DNA of 64,000 nt, from the NCBI GenBank assembly GCA_027063785.1, contig JAMORC010000015.1, positions 62,001 to 126,000 on the forward strand, given 5' to 3'. Under the pieces are notes generated by a model. That model was not told the origin of the DNA. It saw only the letters and a program-made list of their open reading frames with translations, and did not search any database. Shown one piece after another: positions 8,270 to 15,367 of the stretch (position 1 is its first letter; each line of letters opens with the position of its first letter). Both the position numbers and the translations under genes were made by a program. Source of the stretch: Desulfurobacteriaceae bacterium. GTDB taxonomy: Bacteria > Aquificota > Aquificia > Desulfurobacteriales > Desulfurobacteriaceae.

Positions 8270-8679
8270 AGCTCAGGGTTGTTGCTGTAGGGAAAATTGC
8301 CCCGCACTTGTCGGAGGCTCAAAATTACTACCTTAAAAGAGTTCGCGGGCTTGAAGTTCTGGAAGTTAGGAAGGGAAGGAGTAAAGAGGAAGAAGGCAGA
8401 AGACTGCTTTCAAAGGCTGTCGGTTTTGTCGTGGCGCTCGATGAAAGGGGGAAGGAGCTGAGCTCGAGGGAGTTTGCCTCGCTTCTATCTAAACACTCCA
8501 GAATTACCTTTCTCGTAGGAGGGGCGGACGGCCTTTCCGGGGAAGTTAAGGAAAAAGCGGACTTTCTCCTTTCCCTTTCAAAACTTACCCTTCAGCACGA
8601 CGTTGCAAGGATAGTCCTGCTGGAGCAGCTCTTCAGGGCGCAGGAAATAAACAGGGGAAGTCCCTATCACAGGGATTGA
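8266..8679 (+). CDS. rlmH: 23S rRNA pseudouridine-1915 N3-methyltransferase
   Basis: SPOUT methyltransferase that modifies helix 69 of 23S rRNA. The 137 residues show the knot residues FVVALDERGKELSS, ITFLVGGADGL and the C-terminal LLEQLFRAQEINRGSPYHR. It starts at TTG 8266, overlapping the rsfS stop, as in the common rsfS-rlmH pair. Its 3' end overlaps the convergent nuclease gene by 13 nt. Confidence 0.95.
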   Translation: MKLRVVAVGKIAPHLSEAQNYYLKRVRGLEVLEVRKGRSKEEEGRRLLSKAVGFVVALDERGKELSSREFASLLSKHSRITFLVGGADGLSGEVKEKADFLLSLSKLTLQHDVARIVLLEQLFRAQEINRGSPYHRD

Positions 8680-9476
8680 ACTGCGGGGCAGATGTGCCTG
8701 TAGTCGCACCATCGGCAGTTTGATTCACAGGGAGCCGGAACGAGATCGGAAAAGCTTTTCCCCAGGAACTCGTCTTCTATAGTTTCGATTATCGGTAGGA
8801 GTTTTAATCGGAAGGCTTTAAGGTCGTTTTCTGAAAAGATTATGCGCTTTACAGTTCCGTAGCGGACGTTGTGAAGCTCAAGGGCAAACCGTTTAAACTG
8901 GGGAAACTTTACCTTTGCCAGCAGGGCGTACCACCTGAGCTGTGTTTTTACTTTGTTGTCAAAGTCGTAGCTCCTGCTGGTTTTGTGGTCTACTATGTAG
9001 AGGGTGTCCCCTTTTGAGAATACGAAGTCCAGCTTTCCCCTGAGGAAAACTTCTTTTGAACCGAAGGAAACCGGTTCAAATTCCCTGTTGGCCGCAAGCT
9101 CCACCTCAGAAGCTACCAGCCGGCTTTCACCTGCTCTTCTCAGCTGGCCGTTTACAAACTTAAGTATGTTCGGGAAGAACTCCTTGAGCTTTTTAAGGTC
9201 TGCTTCGGGTTCTTCTTTTTTAAAGTTCTCAGCAAAGTAAAAGAGGAGTTCTTTATTCAATGGCTTAAGTCTCTTGAAGGCCGTGTTGAGAGCGCTTTCG
9301 AGTATGTAGTGCACTCCGCTGCCGAGGATGAGGAACTCCGCCTTCTCTGCCGGTTTAAGCTTCTCGACGTACCTGAAGTAAAATTCATACTGGCACTTTT
9401 TTGCTTTCTGAACCTTTGAGAACGACCACGGCCTGAGGTGAGTGATATCAACTACTGCACTGTAATCTACCTTCAA
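8667..9476 (-). CDS. PD-(D/E)XK nuclease with Fe-S cysteines (RecB/Cas4-like)
   Basis: Single-domain nuclease of the PDDEXK_1 group, related to AddB C-termini and Cas4. Visible motif residues are His56 (GSGVHYILE), Asp150 (GKLDFVF), Asp163-x-Lys165 (VDHKTS) and Gln179 (TQLRWY). One N-terminal cysteine (Cys28, KKCQYEFYFRY) plus Cys250, 254, 257 and 263 match the usual 4Fe-4S arrangement of this family. No helicase or cas genes are nearby, so it is an orphan and its substrate is unknown; a DNA repair role is the default guess. Its start is TTG, and an extended -10 lies upstream. Confidence 0.85.
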   Translation of the reverse strand: MKVDYSAVVDITHLRPWSFSKVQKAKKCQYEFYFRYVEKLKPAEKAEFLILGSGVHYILESALNTAFKRLKPLNKELLFYFAENFKKEEPEADLKKLKEFFPNILKFVNGQLRRAGESRLVASEVELAANREFEPVSFGSKEVFLRGKLDFVFSKGDTLYIVDHKTSRSYDFDNKVKTQLRWYALLAKVKFPQFKRFALELHNVRYGTVKRIIFSENDLKAFRLKLLPIIETIEDEFLGKSFSDLVPAPCESNCRWCDYRHICPAVQSL

Positions 9477-9506
9477 CCTGACCTTCTCCTCCGCTGAGCC
9501 GGTAGA

Positions 9507-9515
9507 ATTTTAGCA
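9507..9515 (-). promoter_or_regulatory. Extended -10 promoter of the PD-(D/E)XK gene
   Basis: On the minus strand TGCTAAAAT reads as TG plus a TAAAAT box, 30 nt upstream of the TTG start. It has no recognised -35. Confidence 0.42.
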
Positions 9516-9535
9516 CTCTTCCGGTTTCTTTTATT

Positions 9536-10088
9536 TGGGGTGGATCCCGAAAACAGCGTCCCTTAGTTAAAATTCTCAAACAAGGTGGGATCCAATGGGA
9601 AAGAGAAAGAGTTACTCACCAGAATTCAAAGCAAAGGTAGCTATTGAAGCCATCAGAAAACCGTAGATGAACTGTACAGGTAAATAGGACAGCTGAAAGT
9701 GGAGAGATTTTTATTCAGAAAATTAGAACTATTCTGAGCAGGAAAGAAGGACTCCAGATGATAGAAAAAGACAGCAAACTAAGTATACGCAGGCAGTGCG
9801 AACTTTTGTCAGTTCCGAGTGATATGCCCAGAAGTCCTTGGGAGAACGGGGGGATAGAGTCATTTTTCTCTTGTCTTGAAAGGGAGGTATTTCAACGGTT
9901 TGAGATTGAAGATTTTAAGGAGATGAGGAGGTTGTTTTCTGAGTACGTTGAGTTTTACAACAATGAGAGAATGCACGGTACATAGGTTATAAAACTCCGA
10001 GGGAGAGGTATTTGGAATGTCTCGGTTCCCGTCAGGAGGTATTGGCTAATGTTAGTTGAGAGTTGTACAATTTTTAGGGGTCAAACCA
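9536..10088 (+). mobile_element. Degenerate IS3-family element (approximate limits)
   Basis: The left limit is placed at TGGGGTGGATCCC (9536) upstream of the orfA remnant, and the right limit near the GGGGTCAAACCA stretch (to about 10088). On the opposite strand the right end reads TGGTTTGACCCC, which partly matches the left end, as expected for IS3 terminal repeats ending in TGxxxTGxxCCC. The limits are approximate and no target duplication could be assigned. Confidence 0.5.
9595..10059 (+). pseudogene. IS3-family transposase relic (orfA/orfB fragments)
   Basis: Broken insertion-sequence coding region. From ATG 9595 the frame reads MGKRKSYSPEFKAKVAIEA, the typical orfA start, and stops after 24 codons. 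A second fragment around 9663-9740 reads VDELYR-stop-IGQLKVERF, the orfA end, with further stops. The orfB part begins MIEKDSKLSIRRQCELL and then jumps to MPRSPWENGGIESFF, so most of the DDE catalytic domain is deleted. YVEFYNNERMHG is followed by a one-base frameshift, after which IGYKTPRER continues to a TGA at 10057. No functional transposase can be made. Confidence 0.85.
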
Positions 10089-10115
10089 TAGTTGTCCAGT
10101 GATTTAGGGGGTAGC

Positions 10116-10212
10116 GGCATAAGCATTTCCACTAATCTTTTGTTTGAGGAGCAGTTTCCCGATGGGTAGAAACACACTTTTCTTGGCAAGCGTTTCCGGA
10201 AAAGCTTATGCC
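10116..10212. repeat. Inverted repeat pair flanking a 67-bp spacer
   Basis: GGCATAAGCATTTCC (10116-10130) and GGAAAAGCTTATGCC (10198-10212) are inverted copies with one mismatch in 15. The right copy overlaps the stop codon of the convergent minus-strand gene. The spacer contains no frame or motif I recognise. It could be a terminator-like structure, a miniature element next to the IS3 relic, or a remnant end. Confidence 0.6.
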
Positions 10213-10790
10213 CTGCTTTGAATATCTTCAAAATTCAGTATGTCCATGTATTCCCACTCTTTGTAAGCCATTCCGTAAATGCCTTCCCTCGTGAGCGTAT
10301 TCAGAATCTCTCCTTTTATGCTGAGCGATGCCAAAACAGGAATAACTTCTCTACCTGCGTATTCAGGGAAAAATTTAAACAGCCTTTCGACTTTCTTTTT
10401 AATCTGCTTCGCATGTTCCGGTCTTATAGAGCTTTTGACCTCTATTAAAAATACTTTATCCTTGCAGGCTCCTATAATGTCAAACTCTTCTCTTTCTCCC
10501 TCTCTTTTTCTTTCAACATTCATCATCAAATCTTCAGGCTCACACTTGAAATACTTCCTTATTACAGGCCTTGCAGCGGGAAATACAATATCTTCAACAA
10601 TTGTTCCCATCTTGTTGGCAAGTTCTCCCCATTGCTTGTTGATTCGTTTCACTTCTCTCATCATTTCATCCTTAAACTCTTTCATTTCCTTCTTAAGGTT
10701 CTGTATTTCCATCTCCGTTTTATGTTGAATGTAAACAAGTTCCATAATTGCTTCTTCTAACCTATCTACTCTTTCTGTTAACTCGGGCAT
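10206..10790 (-). CDS. Coiled-coil protein with PD-(D/E)XK-like domain (DUF3782 type)
   Basis: The first ~65 of 194 residues form a coiled coil (VDRLEEAIMELVY, KTEMEIQNLKKEMKEFK). The rest resembles the DUF3782/PD-(D/E)XK-like proteins common in thermophilic bacteria and archaea: FPAARPVIRKYF, then EEFDIIG with Asp104, and VFLIEVKSS with Glu117 and Lys119, which match the D...ExK nuclease core. Such proteins are abundant in accessory regions, but their function is not known. The codon and base composition is more AT-rich than the housekeeping neighbours, and it sits between an IS relic and a toxin-antitoxin-like remnant, suggesting horizontal origin. Confidence 0.72.
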   Translation of the reverse strand: MPELTERVDRLEEAIMELVYIQHKTEMEIQNLKKEMKEFKDEMMREVKRINKQWGELANKMGTIVEDIVFPAARPVIRKYFKCEPEDLMMNVERKREGEREEFDIIGACKDKVFLIEVKSSIRPEHAKQIKKKVERLFKFFPEYAGREVIPVLASLSIKGEILNTLTREGIYGMAYKEWEYMDILNFEDIQSRA

Positions 10791-10906
10791 CTTGAAACCT
10801 CCAGAATATACCTAATTTTTCTCCTTACCAATATACTTTCCCCATTTCCCTCCCGCAACTTTCTTTCTGCCTTTAAAAGACGCAGTAACAGATAAGTTTT
10901 TTCTCC

Positions 10907-11056
10907 ATGAGTGAGAGCTATTGCTATATGACAGCCTTCATTAAGAGGATTTCGGGAAGATGTCTTCGTATAGTTGTGGAACCTTTATGGGATAAATTGA
11001 TAGTGATAACCGTGTTGTTTGACCGTAATTTAAGGAGGAAGGAGTTGTGCGACTGA
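10907..11056 (+). pseudogene. DUF4258-like toxin fragment (C-terminal part)
   Basis: A 49-codon frame beginning at ATG 10907 encodes FIKRISGRCLRIVVEP and LIVITVLFDRNLRR, which resemble the C-terminal half of DUF4258 proteins. The N-terminal half, normally with a His-Ala/x-Arg-Met type helix, is absent, and a stop lies 7 codons upstream in frame. The frame overlaps the start of the DUF2283 gene by 10 nt, which is the usual DUF4258-DUF2283 operon geometry. I read it as the decayed partner of that gene; a short functional protein cannot be excluded. Confidence 0.5.
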
Positions 11057-11256
11057 AGTACAGTCCGGATGTTGACATAATTGTGATTGAGTTGAGCGAT
11101 AAAACTCCGATTGAGGGTGAGTACTTAGAAGATAAAGGTGTTATAGTGGACTACGATGAAAATAACGAAATTGTCGGTCTTGGAATTTTTGATTGGAGTA
11201 AGAGAAAAACGCTCGAACTTCCATTTGTAGGTAAGCTGTTGCCTGTTTCAGCGTAG
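11047..11256 (+). CDS. DUF2283 protein (putative antitoxin)
   Basis: Complete 69-residue DUF2283 protein: MRLKYSPDVDIIVIELSD, then GVIVDYDENNEIVGLGIFD. Members are usually encoded next to DUF4258 proteins and are suspected to be antitoxins, but biochemical proof is scarce. It starts at GTG 11047 with a strong AAGGAGGAAGGAG upstream, and overlaps the DUF4258-like fragment, so translation was probably coupled. The C-terminal half after FDWSKRKTLELP is short and ends cleanly. Confidence 0.8.
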   Translation: MRLKYSPDVDIIVIELSDKTPIEGEYLEDKGVIVDYDENNEIVGLGIFDWSKRKTLELPFVGKLLPVSA

Positions 11257-11393
11257 TGGCAGTTTTCTTTCTCGAGACTTTCGGTTTTTCAGAAATATGA
11301 TTCTCAGGAATTGGTCTGACTCTTTTTCCCGCGTTTGCGTTAAGGTGTCCTTTATCCTTTCGGTTTTTACCTGTTCCGTGTCTTAAGATCTGT

Positions 11394-11456
11394 TACGACG
11401 GTTTTTGAGTGTAAGGGTTTGCGCCGTGTGCCGTATCTACGAAGGTTTTTCGTAAA
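11394..11456 (-). mobile_element. Left-end relic of an IS200/IS605-type element
   Basis: Positions 11394-11439 match the reverse complement of 17077-17122, the left end of the TnpB element, at 37 of 46 positions, including an unbroken GCGCCGTGTGCCG-type core. The outer TTTACGAAAAA (minus strand, 11456-11446) is also shared, but the 9-bp hairpin between these parts is missing here. No tnpA, tnpB or right end is nearby. It is a solitary decayed end pointing away from the NIL-ferredoxin gene, whose leader it occupies. Confidence 0.7.
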
Positions 11457-11516
11457 ATTTGCGGAAAGCCGTCGGTTTCGCTATCTTCAATAAAACAACC
11501 GAAGAGGAGTCGAAAA

Positions 11517-11933
11517 TTGAAGGAAACTTCGACCAGACTCGTTCTGCACTTTCCGAAGGAGACTTGGGACAAACCGGTAATATACAAGCTCATAAAGGAC
11601 TACGACCTTGTGGTGAATATACTGAGGGCGGAGATCCTCCCCAAGATGGAAGGATCTGCTGTTGTAGAGCTGAGGGGGGACAGAAAAAAAATAGGAGAAG
11701 CGGTAAAGTTCTTGAGGAGTCTCAAAATAAAGTTAAAGCCGCTGGAACTTGACATATTCCGTGAAGATGAGAAGTGCGTTCACTGCGGAGCCTGCATAGC
11801 CCCCTGTCCCACCAATGCGTTTTACCTCGATTCGGAAACCTACAGGGTTGAGTTTGATAAAGACAAATGCGTGGGGTGCGGTCACTGTATTCCGGCCTGT
11901 CCGCTGAGGATTATCTATTCGGCGGAGTTTTAG
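11517..11933 (+). CDS. NIL-domain 2[4Fe-4S] ferredoxin
   Basis: The N-terminal half (RLVLHFPKETWDKPVIYKL ... VVELRGDRKKIGEAVKFL) is a NIL-type regulatory/ligand domain. The C-terminal half is a bacterial ferredoxin with two cluster motifs, CVHCGACIAPCP and CVGCGHCIPACP. NIL-ferredoxins occur in anaerobes, often beside methionine/homocysteine synthesis, where they may help sulfur transfer to make homocysteine. Here hom lies about 0.7 kb away, across pyrF, on the other strand. The start is TTG 11517 with AGAGGAG 7 nt upstream. The end overlaps pyrF by 4 nt, convergently. Confidence 0.88.
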   Translation: MKETSTRLVLHFPKETWDKPVIYKLIKDYDLVVNILRAEILPKMEGSAVVELRGDRKKIGEAVKFLRSLKIKLKPLELDIFREDEKCVHCGACIAPCPTNAFYLDSETYRVEFDKDKCVGCGHCIPACPLRIIYSAEF

Positions 11934-12637
11934 GAGTTAATTTCTTCCAAAATCCTTTCTGCGGCGCTTCTCGGGTTTTCTGCCCTTGTTATCGGTCTGC
12001 CGATGACTATGTAGTCCGTTCCTATTTTCTTTGCCTCTTTCGGCGTTGTTATCCTCTTCTGGTCGTCTTTCGAAGCCCAAACCGGTCGAATTCCCGGGGT
12101 TACTGTTAAGAAATCCTCTCCTAAGTTTTCTTTTATAGTCCTTACCTCTTTGGCTGAGCAAACGACGCCGTCCAGTCCGGCTTTTCGGGCAAGTTCGGAG
12201 AGCCTCAGTACCTCATCTTCCACTGCCGAGGGGATGCCCACGCTTTTAAGGTCTTCGTCTGACATGCTGGTCAGTATGGTTACGGCGATGAGTAGTGGCC
12301 TGTTTAGGCCGAGCTTGTCTGCGTATTCCCTGTTAAATTCGGCAATGTGTCTGAGGAAATCGTAGCCTCCTAAGGCGTGGACGTTATACATCCAGACGCC
12401 CGACTCTACGGCAACTTTAGCGGCAGACTTTACCGTGTTCGGGATGTCGTGGTACTTGAGATCAAGGAAAACTTTCTTCCCTTGGTTTGAAAGCTCCCTG
12501 ACGATTTCTATTCCTTCCCTTGAAAAAAGCTCCAGTCCTACTTTGTAATGGGAAATAAAATCCCCGACTTCTCTTACAAGCTTTAATGCTTTCTCCCTTG
12601 AATCAAAGTCAAGGGCAACGATCACTTCCGGCTTCAT
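11930..12637 (-). CDS. pyrF: Orotidine 5'-phosphate decarboxylase
   Basis: Last step of UMP synthesis: decarboxylates OMP to UMP in a TIM barrel. The first strand, VIVALDFDSREKA, carries Asp10. The catalytic tetrad region is FLDLKYHDIPNTV, and the phosphate-binding end is VTPGIRP with YIVIGRPIT. At 235 residues it has normal length. Its ATG abuts the hom stop codon (shared base at 12637), so the two are cotranscribed; no other pyr gene is adjacent, although pyrD and carA are elsewhere in the window. Confidence 0.96.
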   Translation of the reverse strand: MKPEVIVALDFDSREKALKLVREVGDFISHYKVGLELFSREGIEIVRELSNQGKKVFLDLKYHDIPNTVKSAAKVAVESGVWMYNVHALGGYDFLRHIAEFNREYADKLGLNRPLLIAVTILTSMSDEDLKSVGIPSAVEDEVLRLSELARKAGLDGVVCSAKEVRTIKENLGEDFLTVTPGIRPVWASKDDQKRITTPKEAKKIGTDYIVIGRPITRAENPRSAAERILEEINS

Positions 12638-13920
12638 TACAGCTCCTCGATCATGCAGACAAATGTCGGTTTAACTATCACGTCGAGCTTATCTATTTCC
12701 TCAATGGCTTTTTGAACTTCCCTTTTCCTGGCAGGATGGGTTGTCATAACAACGGGAACTGCCCCTTTGATCTGTCTTCCTTTCTGAAGTGCCATTCTGA
12801 TGCTTATGTTGTACCGGGCTAATACTTCTCCGATTCTGGCAAGCACTCCGGGCCTGTCAAGAGCTGTGAACCTCAGGTAGAAGCTCGAGATAAATTCATC
12901 AGGTTCACTGATTTTAAGTTCTTCCTCTTTAAAGAGGCATTCCGGGACGGAATAGGAGTTCCCGAGGGCAAGGTCAATAATGTCGCTTACGACAGCACTG
13001 GCGGTGGGTTTCTCTCCTGCTCCTTTTCCGTAATACAGGGTTTCTCCGACAAAGTCCCCCTCTATCAGGCAGGCGTTAAAGACGCCGTTAACGCTTGCAA
13101 GGATGTGATCTTCGGGGATCATTGTGGGGTGAACGCGAACTTCGAGGTTACCATCGGTTACCTTGGATATTGCAAGGAGTTTAACAACATAGCCGAACTC
13201 TTCCTTTGCTATCTCTATGTCGAGGGGAGTTAGGTCGGAGATTCCTTTAACGTAAACGTTTTCCGTTTTTACCCAGCGGCAGAAGGCAAGAGATGAAAGC
13301 ACGGCAATTTTATGGGCGGCGTCAAAACCCTCTACGTCGAGGGTTGGGTCGGCCTCTGCATAGCCCAATCTCTGGGCTTCTTTAAGGGCGGTTTCAAAGT
13401 CGATTCCTTTTTCCGTCATTTCCGTGAGTATGTAGTTTGTGGTGCCGTTTAGGATTCCGTATACGGCTTTTATCCTGTTACCCACGAGTCCTTCTCTTAA
13501 GGCCTTGATAACGGGAATTCCTCCGCCGACGCTTGCTTCGAATTTTAGGGAGACGCCGTTTTCCCGGGCCAGGAAAAACAGATCCCTTCCGAAGTCTGCA
13601 AGCAGGGCTTTGTTTGCCGTTACTACGTGCTTTTTCCTTTTTAAGGCTTCCTCTATCAGCCTTTTTGCTACGGTAGTCCCTCCTATAAGCTCAACGACGG
13701 CGTCACATTCTGCTGAAAGGGCTTTTAGTCCATCGTTGTACGTTTTATCGGCGGGTATCCCTAATTTCCTTACCTTTTCTGTATCCCTGTCTGCAACGAA
13801 AGCTATCTCTATTTTCCTTCCGATTCTTTTCTCAATAAGGGAAGCATTTTCCTTTAGAAGTTTGACTACTCCGCTTCCGACAGTTCCACAGCCGGCTATT
13901 CCGACTCTAAATGGAGTCAT
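12637..13920 (-). CDS. hom: Homoserine dehydrogenase with ACT domain
   Basis: Reduces aspartate semialdehyde to homoserine for threonine and methionine. The Rossmann start is VGIAGCGTVGSGVVKLL; VTANKALL, GILNGTTNYILTEM and AEADPTLDVEGFDAAHK mark the catalytic domain. The last ~80 residues (FYLRFTALDRPGVLARIGEVL) form an ACT domain, expected to give threonine feedback. It lies 9 nt after the aminotransferase gene and runs into pyrF. An alanine-type aminotransferase followed by hom is a common arrangement in anaerobes. Confidence 0.96.
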   Translation of the reverse strand: MTPFRVGIAGCGTVGSGVVKLLKENASLIEKRIGRKIEIAFVADRDTEKVRKLGIPADKTYNDGLKALSAECDAVVELIGGTTVAKRLIEEALKRKKHVVTANKALLADFGRDLFFLARENGVSLKFEASVGGGIPVIKALREGLVGNRIKAVYGILNGTTNYILTEMTEKGIDFETALKEAQRLGYAEADPTLDVEGFDAAHKIAVLSSLAFCRWVKTENVYVKGISDLTPLDIEIAKEEFGYVVKLLAISKVTDGNLEVRVHPTMIPEDHILASVNGVFNACLIEGDFVGETLYYGKGAGEKPTASAVVSDIIDLALGNSYSVPECLFKEEELKISEPDEFISSFYLRFTALDRPGVLARIGEVLARYNISIRMALQKGRQIKGAVPVVMTTHPARKREVQKAIEEIDKLDVIVKPTFVCMIEEL

Positions 13921-13929
13921 CGCTTCTCC

Positions 13930-15147
13930 TTAGACCTTTATATTCCTCAGACCGTACTTTTCAAATGCTCTCTTTATGCCTCTAACGGCCTGTTTTATCC
14001 TCAGCTCGTTCTCAACTAAAGCAAACCTTACGTATTCGTCTCCGTACTCGCCGAAGCCGATTCCGGGGGAGACGGCGACTTTCCCGTCTAAAAGGAGCAT
14101 TTTGGAAAATTCCAGGGAACCCATTGCCCGGAACTTTTCCGGTATCTTTGCCCAGACAAACATAGTCGCTTTCGGCTTTTCTACACTCCAGCCTATCCTG
14201 TTAAGGCCTTCTACCAGCACGTCCCGGCGTCTTTCGTAGATTTTCCTGTATTCTTCTACGCAGGACTGATCTCCCTTAAGGGCAATAATCGCCGCTATCT
14301 GTATCGGCTGAAACATTCCGTAATCGAGGTAACTTTTCATCCTGTATAGGGCATGGATAATTTCCTTGTTGCCGGCGGCGAATCCTACTCTCCAGCCGGC
14401 CATCGAGTAGGTTTTTGAGAGCGAGTAGAATTCGACGGCGACTTCCTTTGCTCCTTTAACCTGGAGGATACTCGGGGGAACGTATCCGTCAAATGAAATT
14501 TCTGCGTAAGCTATGTCCTGTATGACTATGAGGTTGTTTTCCCTTGCGAAGTCAACGACTTTCTCGAAAAACGAAAGGTCTACCGTTGCGGTGGTGGGGT
14601 TGTGGGGAAAGTTAAGTATAAGCAGTTTCGGCCTCGGCCAGCTCTCCTTGTAAGCTTTTAAAATGGCTTCGAAGAAAGCTTCCTTGTCAAATCCCTCATC
14701 TGTGAGCAAGGGAATACTCCTTACGTCTCCTCCGGCAATGATTATAGAGTATGGATGAATCGGGTAAGCAGGAGCGGGAACGATTGCCACGTCTCCCGGG
14801 TTTATCAGAGTAAGGGCAAGGTGAGCAAGTCCTTCTTTTGAGCCTATTGTGGTTATTACTTCGGTTTCGGGGTCGAGATCAACGTTGTACTTCCTTTTAT
14901 ACCAGAGGGCTAAAGCTTCCCTGAGTTTGAAAAGGCCTTTGGTCTGCGAATACCTGTGGTTTTTGGGATTCTGGGCTGCCTCGCAGAGCTTGTTTACTAT
15001 ATGCTGTGGAGTGGGTAAGTCCGGATTACCCATTCCGAGGTCAACAATATCCTCTCCTGCTCTCCGAAGCTTCATCTTGAGGTCGTTCACAACGGCGAAA
15101 ACGTAGGGAGGAAGCCTGTCTATCCGCGCAAACTGGAATTTCGGCAT
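13930..15147 (-). CDS. PLP aminotransferase, alanine-transaminase (AlaC) type
   Basis: Fold-type I aminotransferase of about 405 residues. Markers are [14 protein letters not shown], the substrate-binding [25 protein letters not shown], and the PLP lysine in [17 protein letters not shown] with the phosphate-binding Arg. The sequence, and its position upstream of hom, fit the AlaC/MalY-like subgroup that makes alanine, but LL-diaminopimelate or methionine-related activity is possible. ATG 15147 is chosen over the TTG four codons upstream because GGAGAG then sits at proper spacing; the upstream codons are that ribosome binding site. Confidence 0.85.
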   Translation of the reverse strand: MPKFQFARIDRLPPYVFAVVNDLKMKLRRAGEDIVDLGMGNPDLPTPQHIVNKLCEAAQNPKNHRYSQTKGLFKLREALALWYKRKYNVDLDPETEVITTIGSKEGLAHLALTLINPGDVAIVPAPAYPIHPYSIIIAGGDVRSIPLLTDEGFDKEAFFEAILKAYKESWPRPKLLILNFPHNPTTATVDLSFFEKVVDFARENNLIVIQDIAYAEISFDGYVPPSILQVKGAKEVAVEFYSLSKTYSMAGWRVGFAAGNKEIIHALYRMKSYLDYGMFQPIQIAAIIALKGDQSCVEEYRKIYERRRDVLVEGLNRIGWSVEKPKATMFVWAKIPEKFRAMGSLEFSKMLLLDGKVAVSPGIGFGEYGDEYVRFALVENELRIKQAVRGIKRAFEKYGLRNIKV

Positions 15148-15173
15148 CTTTCTCTCCAAAACGGTAGTTGGAA

Positions 15174-15179
15174 ATTATA
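15174..15179 (-). promoter_or_regulatory. -10 box of the aminotransferase-hom-pyrF operon
   Basis: A perfect TATAAT on the minus strand, 27 nt upstream of the ATG. The -35 region (AAGTTA-like) is weak. Confidence 0.5.
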
Positions 15180-15318
15180 CCGAAAGGTTTTGGCTTTTAA
15201 CTTAGTCGAAGACTCCCCGGGAAACAACTTGTGTCTTTGCTTGAGGGAAAGCTTTTCGTTTAGGAAGGGTGTGCAGTATTTCGGGATTTTGTTTGGATGC
15301 ATCGGCCTCAAAAAGCAA

Positions 15319-15347
15319 TAAAAAAAAAGGGGGCCGAAGCCCCCTTT
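15319..15347 (-). terminator. Strong intrinsic terminator of the porin gene
   Basis: On the minus strand, AAAGGGGGC, a TTCG tetraloop, and GCCCCC followed by nine T residues, about 20 nt after the porin stop. It is a textbook UUCG-capped terminator. Between it and the aminotransferase promoter (15180-15318) I see no gene. Confidence 0.93.
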
Positions 15348-15367
15348 GATTGATTTCTTAACTGACC

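Noticed and set aside
8667-9476. Cas4 of a CRISPR system
   Set aside because: No repeat array or other cas gene is present in the window.
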